Positions 7,966 to 15,710 of a stretch of DNA of 64,000 nucleotides are shown here, in pieces. A model generated the notes under the pieces. It was given only the letters and a program-made list of their open reading frames with translations. It was not told the origin of the DNA and made no database searches. Position 1 is the stretch's first letter; each line of letters begins with the position of its first letter. The translations under genes and the position numbers were made by a program. The stretch is taken from contig NZ_JADQTO010000037.1 of the NCBI RefSeq assembly GCF_015704865.1, forward strand, positions 1 through 64,000. Reading direction: 5' to 3'. The DNA comes from Actinoplanes aureus (GTDB taxonomy: Bacteria > Actinomycetota > Actinomycetes > Mycobacteriales > Micromonosporaceae).

Positions 7966-9182
7966 CGGGACGCTCCGTGCTGGGCGAGTTCGATACGGGC
8001 GATGACGCCGCGGTGCACCTCGTCCGGGCCGTCGGCGAGGCGGATCGCCCGGGCCGCGGTCCAGGCGCTGGCGAGGGGGAAGTCGCTGGACAGCCCGGCG
8101 CCGCCGTGGATCTGCATGGCGAAGTCGATGACCTGCTGGGCCACGTTGGGCGCGGCCACCTTGATCTGGCTCACCTCCGACATCGACGCGAGCGGTCCCT
8201 CGGTGTCGAGCTTCCACGCCGCGTGCATGATCAGCAGCCGCAGCGAGTTGATGGCGATCCGGGCCTCGGCGATGCGCTCCCGGTTGCCGCCCAGATTGAC
8301 CAGCGGCTTGCCGAACGCGATCCGGGACAGGCCGCGCTCGCAGGCCAGGTACAGGGCGCGTTCGGCGAGCCCGACCAGGCGCATGGCGTGATGCACGCGG
8401 CCCGGGCCGAGACGGCCCTGCGCGATCTCGAAGGCGCGGCCGGGGCCGGCGATGACGTTCGACAGCGGCACGCGTACGTCGGTGAAGGACACCTCGCCGT
8501 GCCCGAACGGCTCGTCGAAGAACCCCATCGTGTCCAGCATCCGTTCCACCCGCACGCCCGGGGTGTCGAGCGGGACGAGGACCATCGAGTGCCGGGCGTG
8601 CTTGTCCGCGTCCGGGTCGGTCAGGCCCATCACGATCAGCACCGCGCAGTCCGGATGGCCGACGCCGGTGGTCCACCACTTGCGGCCGTTGAGCACCATC
8701 CGGTCGCCGTCGACGACCGCGGTGAGCTGCATGTTGGTGGCGTCCGAGGAGGCCACCTCCGGCTCGGTCATCGCGAACCCGCTGCGGATCCGCCCGTCGA
8801 GCAGCGGGTCGAGCCAGCGGTCCCGCTGCTCCGGCGAGCCGTAGCGGAGCAGCACCTCGGCGTTGCCGGTGTCCGGGGCGTTGCAGTTGAAGACGTAGGG
8901 CGCCAGGTGTGACCAGCCGGTCGCCTCGGCCACCGGCGCGTAGTCGACGTTCGACAGGCCGGTGCCGTACCGGTCGTCGTCGTGCCCGGCCGGCAGGAAC
9001 AGGTTCCACAGACCCTGGGCGCGGGCCTTGTGCCGCAACTCGCGTACCTCTTCGGGTACCTGCCAGCGGTCGTCGCCGCCGGCGCGCCGCAGCCGCTGCT
9101 CGACCGGCTCGATCTCGTCGCGGACGAAGGCCCGGACCGCCTCGGTCAGCTCGGCCGCCCGCTCGGAAGGGGTGAAGTCCAT
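7962..9182 (-). CDS. Acyl-CoA dehydrogenase family protein
   Basis: This 406-residue flavoenzyme should catalyse alpha,beta-dehydrogenation of an acyl-CoA. It has the N-terminal helical domain, the FAMTEPEVASSDATN signature (about 138-152), WWTTGVGHPDCAVL in the middle beta-domain, and a C-terminal helical domain ending QIHGGAGLSSDFPLA, typical of medium/long-chain and ACAD10/11-like members. It is the first gene of a leftward six-gene operon. TAGCGT lies six bases before the ATG, so the mRNA may be leaderless, and two direct repeats sit just upstream. Confidence 0.9.
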   Translation of the reverse strand: MDFTPSERAAELTEAVRAFVRDEIEPVEQRLRRAGGDDRWQVPEEVRELRHKARAQGLWNLFLPAGHDDDRYGTGLSNVDYAPVAEATGWSHLAPYVFNCNAPDTGNAEVLLRYGSPEQRDRWLDPLLDGRIRSGFAMTEPEVASSDATNMQLTAVVDGDRMVLNGRKWWTTGVGHPDCAVLIVMGLTDPDADKHARHSMVLVPLDTPGVRVERMLDTMGFFDEPFGHGEVSFTDVRVPLSNVIAGPGRAFEIAQGRLGPGRVHHAMRLVGLAERALYLACERGLSRIAFGKPLVNLGGNRERIAEARIAINSLRLLIMHAAWKLDTEGPLASMSEVSQIKVAAPNVAQQVIDFAMQIHGGAGLSSDFPLASAWTAARAIRLADGPDEVHRGVIARIELAQHGASR

Positions 9183-9187
9183 GCGGA

Positions 9188-9254
9188 CACGCTAGGGGGT
9201 GGCGATGGGTTGCGCTTGATCATCGGCGACAAGCATTTGATCGTACGCGACAAG
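9188..9254 (-). promoter_or_regulatory. Promoter and 21-bp-spaced direct repeats upstream of the acyl-CoA operon
   Basis: On the plus strand TTGATC-N4-GCGACAAG occurs at 9216-9233 and again at 9237-9254. The copies match at 14 of 18 fixed positions or better and are exactly 21 bp apart, two helical turns. On the operon strand they lie 34-72 bases before the ATG, overlapping and upstream of the expected -35. A -10-like TAGCGT (complement of 9188-9193) ends six bases before ATG 9182. This spacing suits a dimeric or AraC-type regulator. No regulator gene is adjacent. Confidence 0.5.
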
Positions 9255-9259
9255 ATGTC

Positions 9260-9352
9260 TCACATCCGGCGAACGCCGAACCACGCGGCCGCGAGGAACG
9301 CGCCGACGACGCCGAGACAGACGAACAGATGCCAAAGCTTCAATGCCACCAT
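9260..9352 (-). CDS. Possible 30-residue single-pass membrane protein
   Basis: A short frame from ATG 9352 encodes MVALKLWHLFVCLGVVG, then AFLAAAWFGVRRM and TGA. One hydrophobic helix is followed by two arginines, and G/C prevails at third codon positions. It lies between the GGDEF-EAL gene and the acyl-CoA operon on the same strand. The ribosome-binding site is weak (GGGAG about 20 bases upstream), so the call is tentative. It could be a small membrane peptide or a chance frame. Confidence 0.35.
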   Translation of the reverse strand: MVALKLWHLFVCLGVVGAFLAAAWFGVRRM

Positions 9353-9413
9353 GACGGCGCACTGTAGCCGCTCCCGGCGCCGGTTGGCGCCCGCGGCACG
9401 CGGTACGAATCGA

Positions 9414-11636
9414 TCAAGCCGCCTGGCGGCTGTCCGCCTGCTCGATCATGGCGTCGATCTCGGTGGCCGGCATCGGCCGGGCGAAGTAGAAGCCCTGGGC
9501 CAGCCGGTAGCCGAGCTCCACCAGGCGCCGGGCCTGCGCCTCGGTCTCCACGCCCTCGGCCACCAGGTCCAGCCGCATGGTCGCGGCGATACCGGCCAGC
9601 GCGGTGACGATGGCCTCCTGCTGCGGGCTGCCGCCCAGCCCGTCGACGAACGATTTGTCGACCTTGATGATGTCCACCGGGCAGGTGCGCAGCAGGCCCA
9701 GCGACGAGTGGCCGGTGCCGAAGTCGTCGAGGGCGATGGTGATGCCCTGCGCCGACAGGGCGGCCACCGTGGCCAGCGCGTGCCCGCCACCGAAGACGGC
9801 GGTCTCGGTGACCTCGACGGTGAGGCCGTCGGGACGCAGGCCGTACCGGTCCAGGACGGCGGCGACGGTGGCCGGCAGGCGCGGGTCGAGCAGCTGCCGG
9901 GCGGACACGTTCACGCCGACCCGGGGAGCCGCACCGCCGTGCCGCCGCTGCCAGGCGGCGGCCTGCGCGCAGGCCGTCTCCAGGACCCACGCGCCGAGAT
10001 CGGTGATGGCGCCGGTGTCCTCGGCGACCGGGATGAACTCGGCCGGGGAGACCACCCGGCCGTCCGCCCGGGTCCACCGGATCAGGGCCTCCACGCTGGA
10101 GATGCGACCGTCCGGCAGCGCGACGATCGGCTGGTACAGCAGGTGGAACTCGCCCTCGGCCAGTGCGCGGCGCAGGTCGGCGGCCATCTGGCTGCGCCGG
10201 GTCACCTGCTGCTCCAGCGCGGCGTCGTAGCGGACGACGGTGGGTCCGACCCCGGCCATGGCGGCACGCAGCGCGATGCCGGCCCGCCGGTACAGGTCGC
10301 CGGCCTCGGCGTCGCCACCGTCGGCGACACCGACCGCCACGTCGATCAGCACCTCCTGGCCGTCGACGTGCAGCGGCTCCCGCCCGAGGGCGAGCAGCCG
10401 GTCGAGCGGGGCCAGGCCGGCCGGGCCGGGCAGCAGCAGCCCGAACTCGTCGCCGCCGACCCGGGCGACCACGGCCGCGCTGCCGGCGACCTCGGTGATC
10501 CGCGCGGCGAAGGCGGTCAGCAGCTTGTCGCCGGCGGTGGTGCCGAGGCTCTCGTTGACCGACCGGAAACCGATCAGGTCGATCTGCGCCACGGTGCGCG
10601 GACCCGTGCGGTCGGTGATGGCGGCGGCCAGGTGGCGGCGGTTGTACAGGCCGGTCAGCTCGTCGTGCTCGGCGTGGTGGGTGACCGCGTTGAGCAGGAT
10701 GGTGTTGTCCGCCAGCGCGAACGCCTGCCGGACGGCGACCAGCACCAGCATCGTCGCCGCACCGGACACCAGCATGCCGCCGACGTGACCGGTCTTGGCG
10801 TACACCGTCACGATCAGCGCGCCGGCGAGGGCACTGGCCAGCAGCGGCACGACGGTGCCCCGCCGGTACGACAGCTGCGGGTCCGCCGGCAGCGGCGAAC
10901 GGCTGGTCAGGCGGGCCGAGAGCGAGCACATCAGGCCGGCGGCCGGCAGCACGGCGGCGCTGCCGTTGAGGTACGGCCACGGCCGCAACACCTCGATCAG
11001 GAGCACCGACAGCGGCGCCGCCAGGGCGATCGGGCTGAGGAACCACAGAGCCGGCCACGGCATCGGGTTGGTCCGCGTCATCATGGCCTTGAGCACGATG
11101 ACGACGCCCGCGGTGGTGATCGCCAGCACCGCGATGTTCAGGCGTTCCGCCGCCGGCTCGCCGGCCAGGTGACGGCCGAACCAGCCCAGGTACTCCGAGC
11201 CGGCCATGCCGGCCGCCAGGGCGACGACGGCGACGTCCAGGACCGCGGTGGCCCGCTGCCGCCACGTGCGCCGGCCGGCCGGCAGACGGACCGTGGCGGT
11301 GGCGGCGACGGCCGAGGCGATGATGTAGATCAGCATCGTGCGGTAGCTGACCGGCGGCACGCCGGTGTTCGGGAGGGTCAGGACGTCGATGGCCTGGCTG
11401 ATCGCGGCGGTCAGCATGCCGGTCACCGCGAGCGACAGCCGCCGCCAGAAGGCGCTCAGCGGGCCGTCGACGGTACGGGCGGTGTGGCGGCAGATGAGCA
11501 GGGCGACGACCAGACCGACCGCGGCCGGGATCCACACCAGCACCTTCGGAAGCCCAACCTGGGTGCCGAGGGCGATCAGGCCGAGCTCCGCCAGCATCGA
11601 CGCTGCGGCGGCCACGGCAGCCGCACCGACCCTCAT
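9414..11636 (-). CDS. Membrane-bound GGDEF-EAL protein (cyclic di-GMP turnover)
   Basis: This 740-residue protein has about nine hydrophobic segments in residues 1-310, then a GGDEF domain (about 320-480; intact VGGDEF near 393) and an EAL domain (about 485-735). The EAL catalytic set is present: EAL near 516, NVSARQ, EVTE near 608, DDFGTG near 637, KVD near 658 and AEGVE. The phosphodiesterase half looks active. No RxxD inhibitory site precedes GGDEF. The ATG has AGGAG. It follows a second GGDEF gene by 74 bases, probably in one operon, which suggests local c-di-GMP signalling in development or motility. Confidence 0.92.
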   Translation of the reverse strand: MRVGAAAVAAAASMLAELGLIALGTQVGLPKVLVWIPAAVGLVVALLICRHTARTVDGPLSAFWRRLSLAVTGMLTAAISQAIDVLTLPNTGVPPVSYRTMLIYIIASAVAATATVRLPAGRRTWRQRATAVLDVAVVALAAGMAGSEYLGWFGRHLAGEPAAERLNIAVLAITTAGVVIVLKAMMTRTNPMPWPALWFLSPIALAAPLSVLLIEVLRPWPYLNGSAAVLPAAGLMCSLSARLTSRSPLPADPQLSYRRGTVVPLLASALAGALIVTVYAKTGHVGGMLVSGAATMLVLVAVRQAFALADNTILLNAVTHHAEHDELTGLYNRRHLAAAITDRTGPRTVAQIDLIGFRSVNESLGTTAGDKLLTAFAARITEVAGSAAVVARVGGDEFGLLLPGPAGLAPLDRLLALGREPLHVDGQEVLIDVAVGVADGGDAEAGDLYRRAGIALRAAMAGVGPTVVRYDAALEQQVTRRSQMAADLRRALAEGEFHLLYQPIVALPDGRISSVEALIRWTRADGRVVSPAEFIPVAEDTGAITDLGAWVLETACAQAAAWQRRHGGAAPRVGVNVSARQLLDPRLPATVAAVLDRYGLRPDGLTVEVTETAVFGGGHALATVAALSAQGITIALDDFGTGHSSLGLLRTCPVDIIKVDKSFVDGLGGSPQQEAIVTALAGIAATMRLDLVAEGVETEAQARRLVELGYRLAQGFYFARPMPATEIDAMIEQADSRQAA

Positions 11637-11710
11637 GCCTTCTCCTGGTTCACTCGTACCGAATCATGCGATCGGAATATCGGCCAACGGACTTTCCGGT
11701 TGAGGAAAGG

Positions 11711-13129
11711 TCAGGCGGCGCGGGCGCTCTTTCCGGCGTACATGGCCGTGTCGGCGCGGGCGATCAACGTGGCCCGGTCGGCGGCGTCGCCCGGCCGGGC
11801 GTGCGCGGTGCCGACGGTCACGCCGACCGAGACCGGCCCGGCCGACAGGATCATCGGCTCGTGCAGCGCGTCGTGGATGCGCCCCACCAGGTCACCGGCG
11901 CTCGCGTTGCGGCGGACCACGAGGAACTCGTCGCCGCCGAGCCGCGCCACCAGGTCGTCCGGCGAGGTGACGGCGGTCAGCCGCTGGGCCACCACCTGGA
12001 GGGCCTCGTCGCCGACGAGGTGCCCGAAGCGGTCGTTGATCGGCTTGAACCCGTCCAGGTCGCAGAGCAGGACGCTCAACCCGGTCAGATCACCGCCGGC
12101 GAGCCGGTCCAGCGCGTGGTCGATCTCGGCCAGGGCGTGCCGCCGGTTGTGCAGGCCGGTCAGTTCGTCGTGGGACGCCTGGTACGCCAGCGTCTGCTCG
12201 GCGCGCTCCCGCTGGGTGGTGAGCCGGCGGATCCGGACCACCACGAGCGGGATGACCAGCAGGGTGCCGATCGGCAGCAGCAGGTTGGCGGACTCGCTGC
12301 CGCGCAGTGTCTGCACCGCGGCGAGCAGCGGGTTCGCGCTGAGCGCGGCGGCCAGCCAGCCGAGGTGGGCGCGGTCGCGGCCGGAACCGGCGGCGCCGTG
12401 CGGTTCGGTCACCGCGAACGCGCCCGGGTGCAGCGGGGCGGTGGCCAGGAACAGGAAGGCGAGCAGCCACAGGTAGGCGGTCGCGTCGCGGCCCTGGGTG
12501 CTGCTGCTGATCGCCGCCAGCGTCAGGATCGCGGTGAGCGCCAGGTAGAGGATCGGTCCGCGACCGGGACCGCCGGCGGTGGCCATGCGCAGGAAGCAGC
12601 CGATCACCCCGGACAGCGTGAGCACGTCGATCAACAGCATGATCTCGCCGAAGGCGGAGACGTCCGCGGCCAGGTGCGGCTGGATCAGCCACACCCACAC
12701 CGGTCCGCCGGCGCAGAGGCCGAGCAGGGCCGCGTCGACGATCCCGGCGATGTCCTGCGCCAGCCGCCGGCGCAGCGCCATGGCGGTACCGACCAGGAAC
12801 AGGCCGTGTGCGGCGGAGAGCGTGAGGTCGGTGATCCCGCCCGCGCCCCGGCCCAGGTGCCCGTCGCGGATCCAGGCCGGCCAGAGCGCCTGCGCGACCA
12901 GCAGCAGGACCAGACCGCCCACCGCGGCCAGCCACGGCCGCCGGTGCGCCAGATGCCCGGTGGCCAGCGCCAGCGCGAACGCGGCGGCCGGGATCGCGGC
13001 GACCACCGTCTGCACGAAGGGGCGCCCGGCGTGGCCGGCGAGGTGGTACGCGACCATGGCGACGACCGAGACGGCCAGGCAGAGGACGTGCACGGGCCAG
13101 GCCGGTGCAGTGGCTCGTGGCCAGCGCAT
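11711..13129 (-). CDS. Membrane-bound GGDEF diguanylate cyclase
   Basis: This 472-residue protein has about nine transmembrane segments through residue 300, a short coiled segment (RIRRLTTQRERAEQTLAYQ) and a C-terminal GGDEF domain: HDELTGLHNRRH, LLCDLDGFKPINDRFGH and ARLGGDEFLVV. It lacks an EAL domain and an RxxD site, so it should make c-di-GMP without classical product inhibition. The ATG at 13129 follows GAGGAG, which decides it over a start 12 codons upstream. Its architecture resembles the N-terminal two thirds of the downstream GGDEF-EAL protein, suggesting duplication. Confidence 0.9.
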   Translation of the reverse strand: MRWPRATAPAWPVHVLCLAVSVVAMVAYHLAGHAGRPFVQTVVAAIPAAAFALALATGHLAHRRPWLAAVGGLVLLLVAQALWPAWIRDGHLGRGAGGITDLTLSAAHGLFLVGTAMALRRRLAQDIAGIVDAALLGLCAGGPVWVWLIQPHLAADVSAFGEIMLLIDVLTLSGVIGCFLRMATAGGPGRGPILYLALTAILTLAAISSSTQGRDATAYLWLLAFLFLATAPLHPGAFAVTEPHGAAGSGRDRAHLGWLAAALSANPLLAAVQTLRGSESANLLLPIGTLLVIPLVVVRIRRLTTQRERAEQTLAYQASHDELTGLHNRRHALAEIDHALDRLAGGDLTGLSVLLCDLDGFKPINDRFGHLVGDEALQVVAQRLTAVTSPDDLVARLGGDEFLVVRRNASAGDLVGRIHDALHEPMILSAGPVSVGVTVGTAHARPGDAADRATLIARADTAMYAGKSARAA

Positions 13130-13191
13130 GCGTTCTCCTCTCCGGCGGCTCCGACGAGGTCCCATCGGCGGCTGGCGGCCGGAGTTGAGGA

Positions 13192-14097
13192 TCAGCCGGT
13201 CTTCCGGGCCAGCGCCTCGGTCAGATGACGCAGCAGATGCTGGACCGCGGGGGAGCGGCCGCCGGTCCGGGTGGTCGCCCAGATCTGCCGGGCCAGCCCG
13301 CTGGGCCGGGCGATCGGCAGGTAACCGACACCACGCTGGGCGGTGGCCGCGAGCTGCGGCACGAGGGCCACCCCGAACCCGGCGGCCACCATGGCGAGCA
13401 CCATCGGGTAGCTGTGCACCCGGATGCTGATCCGGGGCTCGAACCCGGCGGCACGGCAGGCCATCTCGGTGACCGCCTGGAAGCCGGTGCTGGTGAGCGC
13501 CGCCACCCAGTCGGTGCCGGCGAAGTCGGCCAGCACGGCCGGAGCCGGCTCAGCCGGGCGCAGCCGCCGCGGCACGGCCAGCAGCAGCGGCTCGCGGTAG
13601 AGCGGCCGCTGGGTGAGACCCCGCAGATCGGGGCGGGACAGCGGCGCGTACTCGTGGGTGACGGCGAGGTCGATCTCGCCGGCCCGCACCCGGGGCAGCG
13701 CCTCGTCCGACTCCAGCTCGGTGAAGTGCAACTCGACGTCCGGATGCCGGCGGCGGAACCCGGTGAGCGCCGGGATGACGAAGCTGGTGCCGGCCGTGGC
13801 GAACGCCGCCACACGCAGCGTCCCGCCGCGCAGCCCGGCCACGTCGCGGACCGCCCGCTCCGCCTCGGCGAGCGAGGCCAGCAGCGGTTCGGCGTGCTCG
13901 GCCAGGACGCGGCCGGCCTCGGTGAGCCGGACACTGCGCGCCGAGCGTTCCAGCAGCGCCGTACCGAGATCGCGTTCGAGCGCCGAGAGCTGCTGCGAGG
14001 CCGCGGCCGCGGTGCAACCGGCCCGGACGGCGGCGGCCGCGATGGTGCCGGTGACCGCCACGTCGCGCAGCAGGCTCAAGCGACGGGAATCCAGCAT
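13192..14097 (-). CDS. LysR-family transcriptional regulator
   Basis: This 301-residue protein has an N-terminal winged helix (LSLLRDVAVTGTIAAAAVRAGCTAAAASQQLSALE split by a turn, residues 6-45) and a periplasmic-binding-like effector domain (about 90-295). It diverges from an amino-acid exporter gene and probably controls it. The AAAVRAGCTAAAASQQLSALE helix and the LTEAG following are family hallmarks. The mRNA may be leaderless: TAAGTT lies six bases before ATG. Confidence 0.88.
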   Translation of the reverse strand: MLDSRRLSLLRDVAVTGTIAAAAVRAGCTAAAASQQLSALERDLGTALLERSARSVRLTEAGRVLAEHAEPLLASLAEAERAVRDVAGLRGGTLRVAAFATAGTSFVIPALTGFRRRHPDVELHFTELESDEALPRVRAGEIDLAVTHEYAPLSRPDLRGLTQRPLYREPLLLAVPRRLRPAEPAPAVLADFAGTDWVAALTSTGFQAVTEMACRAAGFEPRISIRVHSYPMVLAMVAAGFGVALVPQLAATAQRGVGYLPIARPSGLARQIWATTRTGGRSPAVQHLLRHLTEALARKTG

Positions 14098-14109
14098 AAG
14101 GAGAACTTA
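14097..14109. promoter_or_regulatory. LysR-type box in the lysR/lysE spacer
   Basis: TAAG-GAGAA-CTTA is a T-N11-A inverted repeat of the kind bound by LysR proteins. It overlaps the start codon of the lysR gene, which would give autorepression. The 69-bp spacer separates this regulator from the divergent exporter. Confidence 0.5.
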
Positions 14110-14166
14110 CGCTGAGCCGTTGAGACACGCATTGATGCCAGGCTGGGACTCGGGCAGCCTGGCAGC

Positions 14167-14796
14167 GTGCCACTCGATCCGCGGTTGCTCGCCGCCTTCA
14201 CCGTCGCCACGATCGTCGCCACCCTCGCGCCCGGCCCGGACATGCTGTTCGTGCTGAGCTGCGGGATGCGCGGCGGCCCCCGCGCCGGGCTGCTAGCCAC
14301 GGCCGGGATCGCCACCGGCGAGGCGGTCCACGTCCTGCTCGCCGCCGCCGGGCTCAGCGCGCTGTTCACCGCGGTGCCCGAGGCCTTCACCGCGCTGCGC
14401 GTCGCCGGCGCGGTCTACCTCGCCTACCTGGGCGTGCAGATGATCCGCCGGCGTGGCGACCTGTCGCTGGGAAACCCCGGCGGCCCGGCGCTCTCCGACC
14501 GCCGCGCCTACCTCACCGGATTTCTGACCAACCTGTCCAACCCGAAGATGATCGCCTTCTCGGTGGCGTTCCTGCCGCAGTTCGTAGACCCGGCCCTCGG
14601 CGCGGTATGGGTGCAGTTCGCCGTGCTCGGCGTGATCCTGATCGTCCTGGAGTTCCTGATCGACGGCGCGGTAGGTGTGTTCGCCGGCCGGATCGGCGGA
14701 TGGCTGCGGCACCGCCGCACCCTCAGCCGTCGCGTCGACGCCGCCACCGGCGGCATCCTCATCGCCCTCGGCTTCCGCCTCGCCGTGGAGCAGTGA
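14167..14796 (+). CDS. LysE/RhtB-family amino-acid exporter
   Basis: This 209-residue protein has five to six membrane segments and the family N-terminus LAPGPDMLFVLSCGMRGGPRAGLLATAG, LAYLGVQMIRRRG after helix 3 and LTNLSNPKMIAFSVAFLPQF in the middle. Members export basic or neutral amino acids or homoserine lactones. The start is GTG. The neighbouring divergent LysR gene is the usual regulator for this family (compare LysG/LysE). Confidence 0.88.
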   Translation: MPLDPRLLAAFTVATIVATLAPGPDMLFVLSCGMRGGPRAGLLATAGIATGEAVHVLLAAAGLSALFTAVPEAFTALRVAGAVYLAYLGVQMIRRRGDLSLGNPGGPALSDRRAYLTGFLTNLSNPKMIAFSVAFLPQFVDPALGAVWVQFAVLGVILIVLEFLIDGAVGVFAGRIGGWLRHRRTLSRRVDAATGGILIALGFRLAVEQ

Positions 14797-15231
14797 GCCT
14801 TTCGAGCGTTCGCGGGCAAAGCACGCCCACCACCCGAAGCGCGCCGGCGGCCAACAGGGTCGCCACCGCTTCAGCCAGGCCCCTCACCGCGCGGCCGGCG
14901 AGCATGGCCGCCCTCTCGTGCACGATGCCCTCGAACGGCGAACGCGGTCCGCCGTTCGGTGCCCGTCGTCTGCTCGCTGACCAGCGCGTTCACGGCGGCG
15001 ATCCCGACCGGCACGGCCAGCCCGCCGGCCGCCGCGCCGACGCCCACGACGGTTGCGGAGCCGGCGCCCGCCGCCAGCGCCGCGCCAGCACGATCCAGCT
15101 CACCACCGCCGAGGGCAGGGCCTGCAGTCGGATGCGGCGAACGGCGCTAGAGGGCTTCCGTAGTCAGGGTCCCTAAGCGGTGATCTTGCTTGGCCCTCGC
15201 TCACGGCTGTCTCACCGCGTTTCGCTTCCTT
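14797..15231. other. Gene-free stretch, possibly a decayed gene on the minus strand
   Basis: No convincing frame spans this interval. On the minus strand a hydrophobic run ending AAVNALVSEQTTG is followed in another frame by HERAAMLAGRAVRGLAEAV and TLLAAGALRV, as if a membrane-protein gene had been broken by a frameshift. There is no start, site or identifiable family. It may equally be ordinary noncoding DNA. Confidence 0.25.
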
Positions 15232-15328
15232 TTAAGTACGGGGTTGGCAGTCTCCGGAAAAGAGACCGTCCCCGCGGTCCCGCGCGACCCCCTGCCTGGT
15301 CCCGGCCGCACCGCGACCGCCGGGACCA
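15232..15328 (-). repeat. Dispersed intergenic repeat, copy 1
   Basis: Read on the minus strand this begins CCTGGTCCCGGCGGTCGCGG, has GGTCGCGCGGGACCGCGGGGACGG in the middle (split here for length: GGTCGCGCGG, GACCGC, GGGGACGG) and ends near CCCCGTACTT. The same head, middle and tail recur in six other intergenic places in this window. The head can fold: CCTGGTCCCGG pairs with CCGGGACCAGG. It faces away from copy 2. Confidence 0.6.
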
Positions 15329-15441
15329 GGCAGTGGTCACGCGGGCTGCCAAAGCGCGCATCGCGGTTCGCCGGGCCGGTCGCGGTGGGCGGTTAGCCGC
15401 CCGACGACCCGGGCTCTCCTCGCTGCCCTGCCGGCGTGCCG

Positions 15442-15544
15442 TTTCCCGGCGGTCGCGGTGGGGCCGCGCGTGGCGGTCCGATCGCGTGGGGAGAGCGGGG
15501 ACGGGTGGCTCCGGCGGGGCGACCGGTCACGCGTACCTCGAAAG
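15442..15544 (+). repeat. Dispersed intergenic repeat, copy 2
   Basis: The head is TTTCCCGGCGGTCGCGG, the middle GGGGAGAGCGGGGACGG, and the tail ACCGGTCACGCGTACCTCG. It is closest to the copies at 37839 and 38627. GGTCGC in the head can pair with GCGACC near the tail, so a long-range stem is possible. Confidence 0.65.
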
Positions 15545-15545
15545 A

Positions 15546-15690
15546 GCGTGCGTGGGAGGCGGAGAGCGACCACTGGATTGCGTGCGTGGAAGGCGGAGAG
15601 CGACCACGGGATTGCGTGCGTGGGAGGCGGAGAGCGGCCCCGGGATTGCGTGCGTGGGAGGCGGAGAGTGACCGGGATTGCGTGCGTGGG
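15546..15690 (+). repeat. Four-copy 34-bp tandem repeat
   Basis: Units begin GCGTGCGTGGGAGGCGGAGA and end GGGATT (or TGGATT). Copies are at 15546-15579, 15580-15613, 15614-15647 and 15648-15679 (two bases shorter), followed by a partial unit to 15690. It directly abuts the dispersed repeat and lies 20 bases beyond the haloperoxidase stop codon. Frames through it are open, but nothing suggests translation. Confidence 0.85.
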
Positions 15691-15710
15691 CGGCGGCGAC
15701 CTCCGGGCGT

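Noticed and set aside
9353-9413. Eighth copy of the dispersed repeat
   Set aside because: It shares only CCCGGCG-like and GCGGTACG fragments in the wrong order and spacing.
8982-12476. 1164-residue plus-strand frame
   Set aside because: Antisense to the GGDEF/EAL genes; His/Gln/Arg-rich low-complexity translation typical of a complementary-strand frame.
15546-15690. Possible CRISPR array
   Set aside because: The 34-bp units are contiguous with no unique spacers, so this is a tandem repeat.
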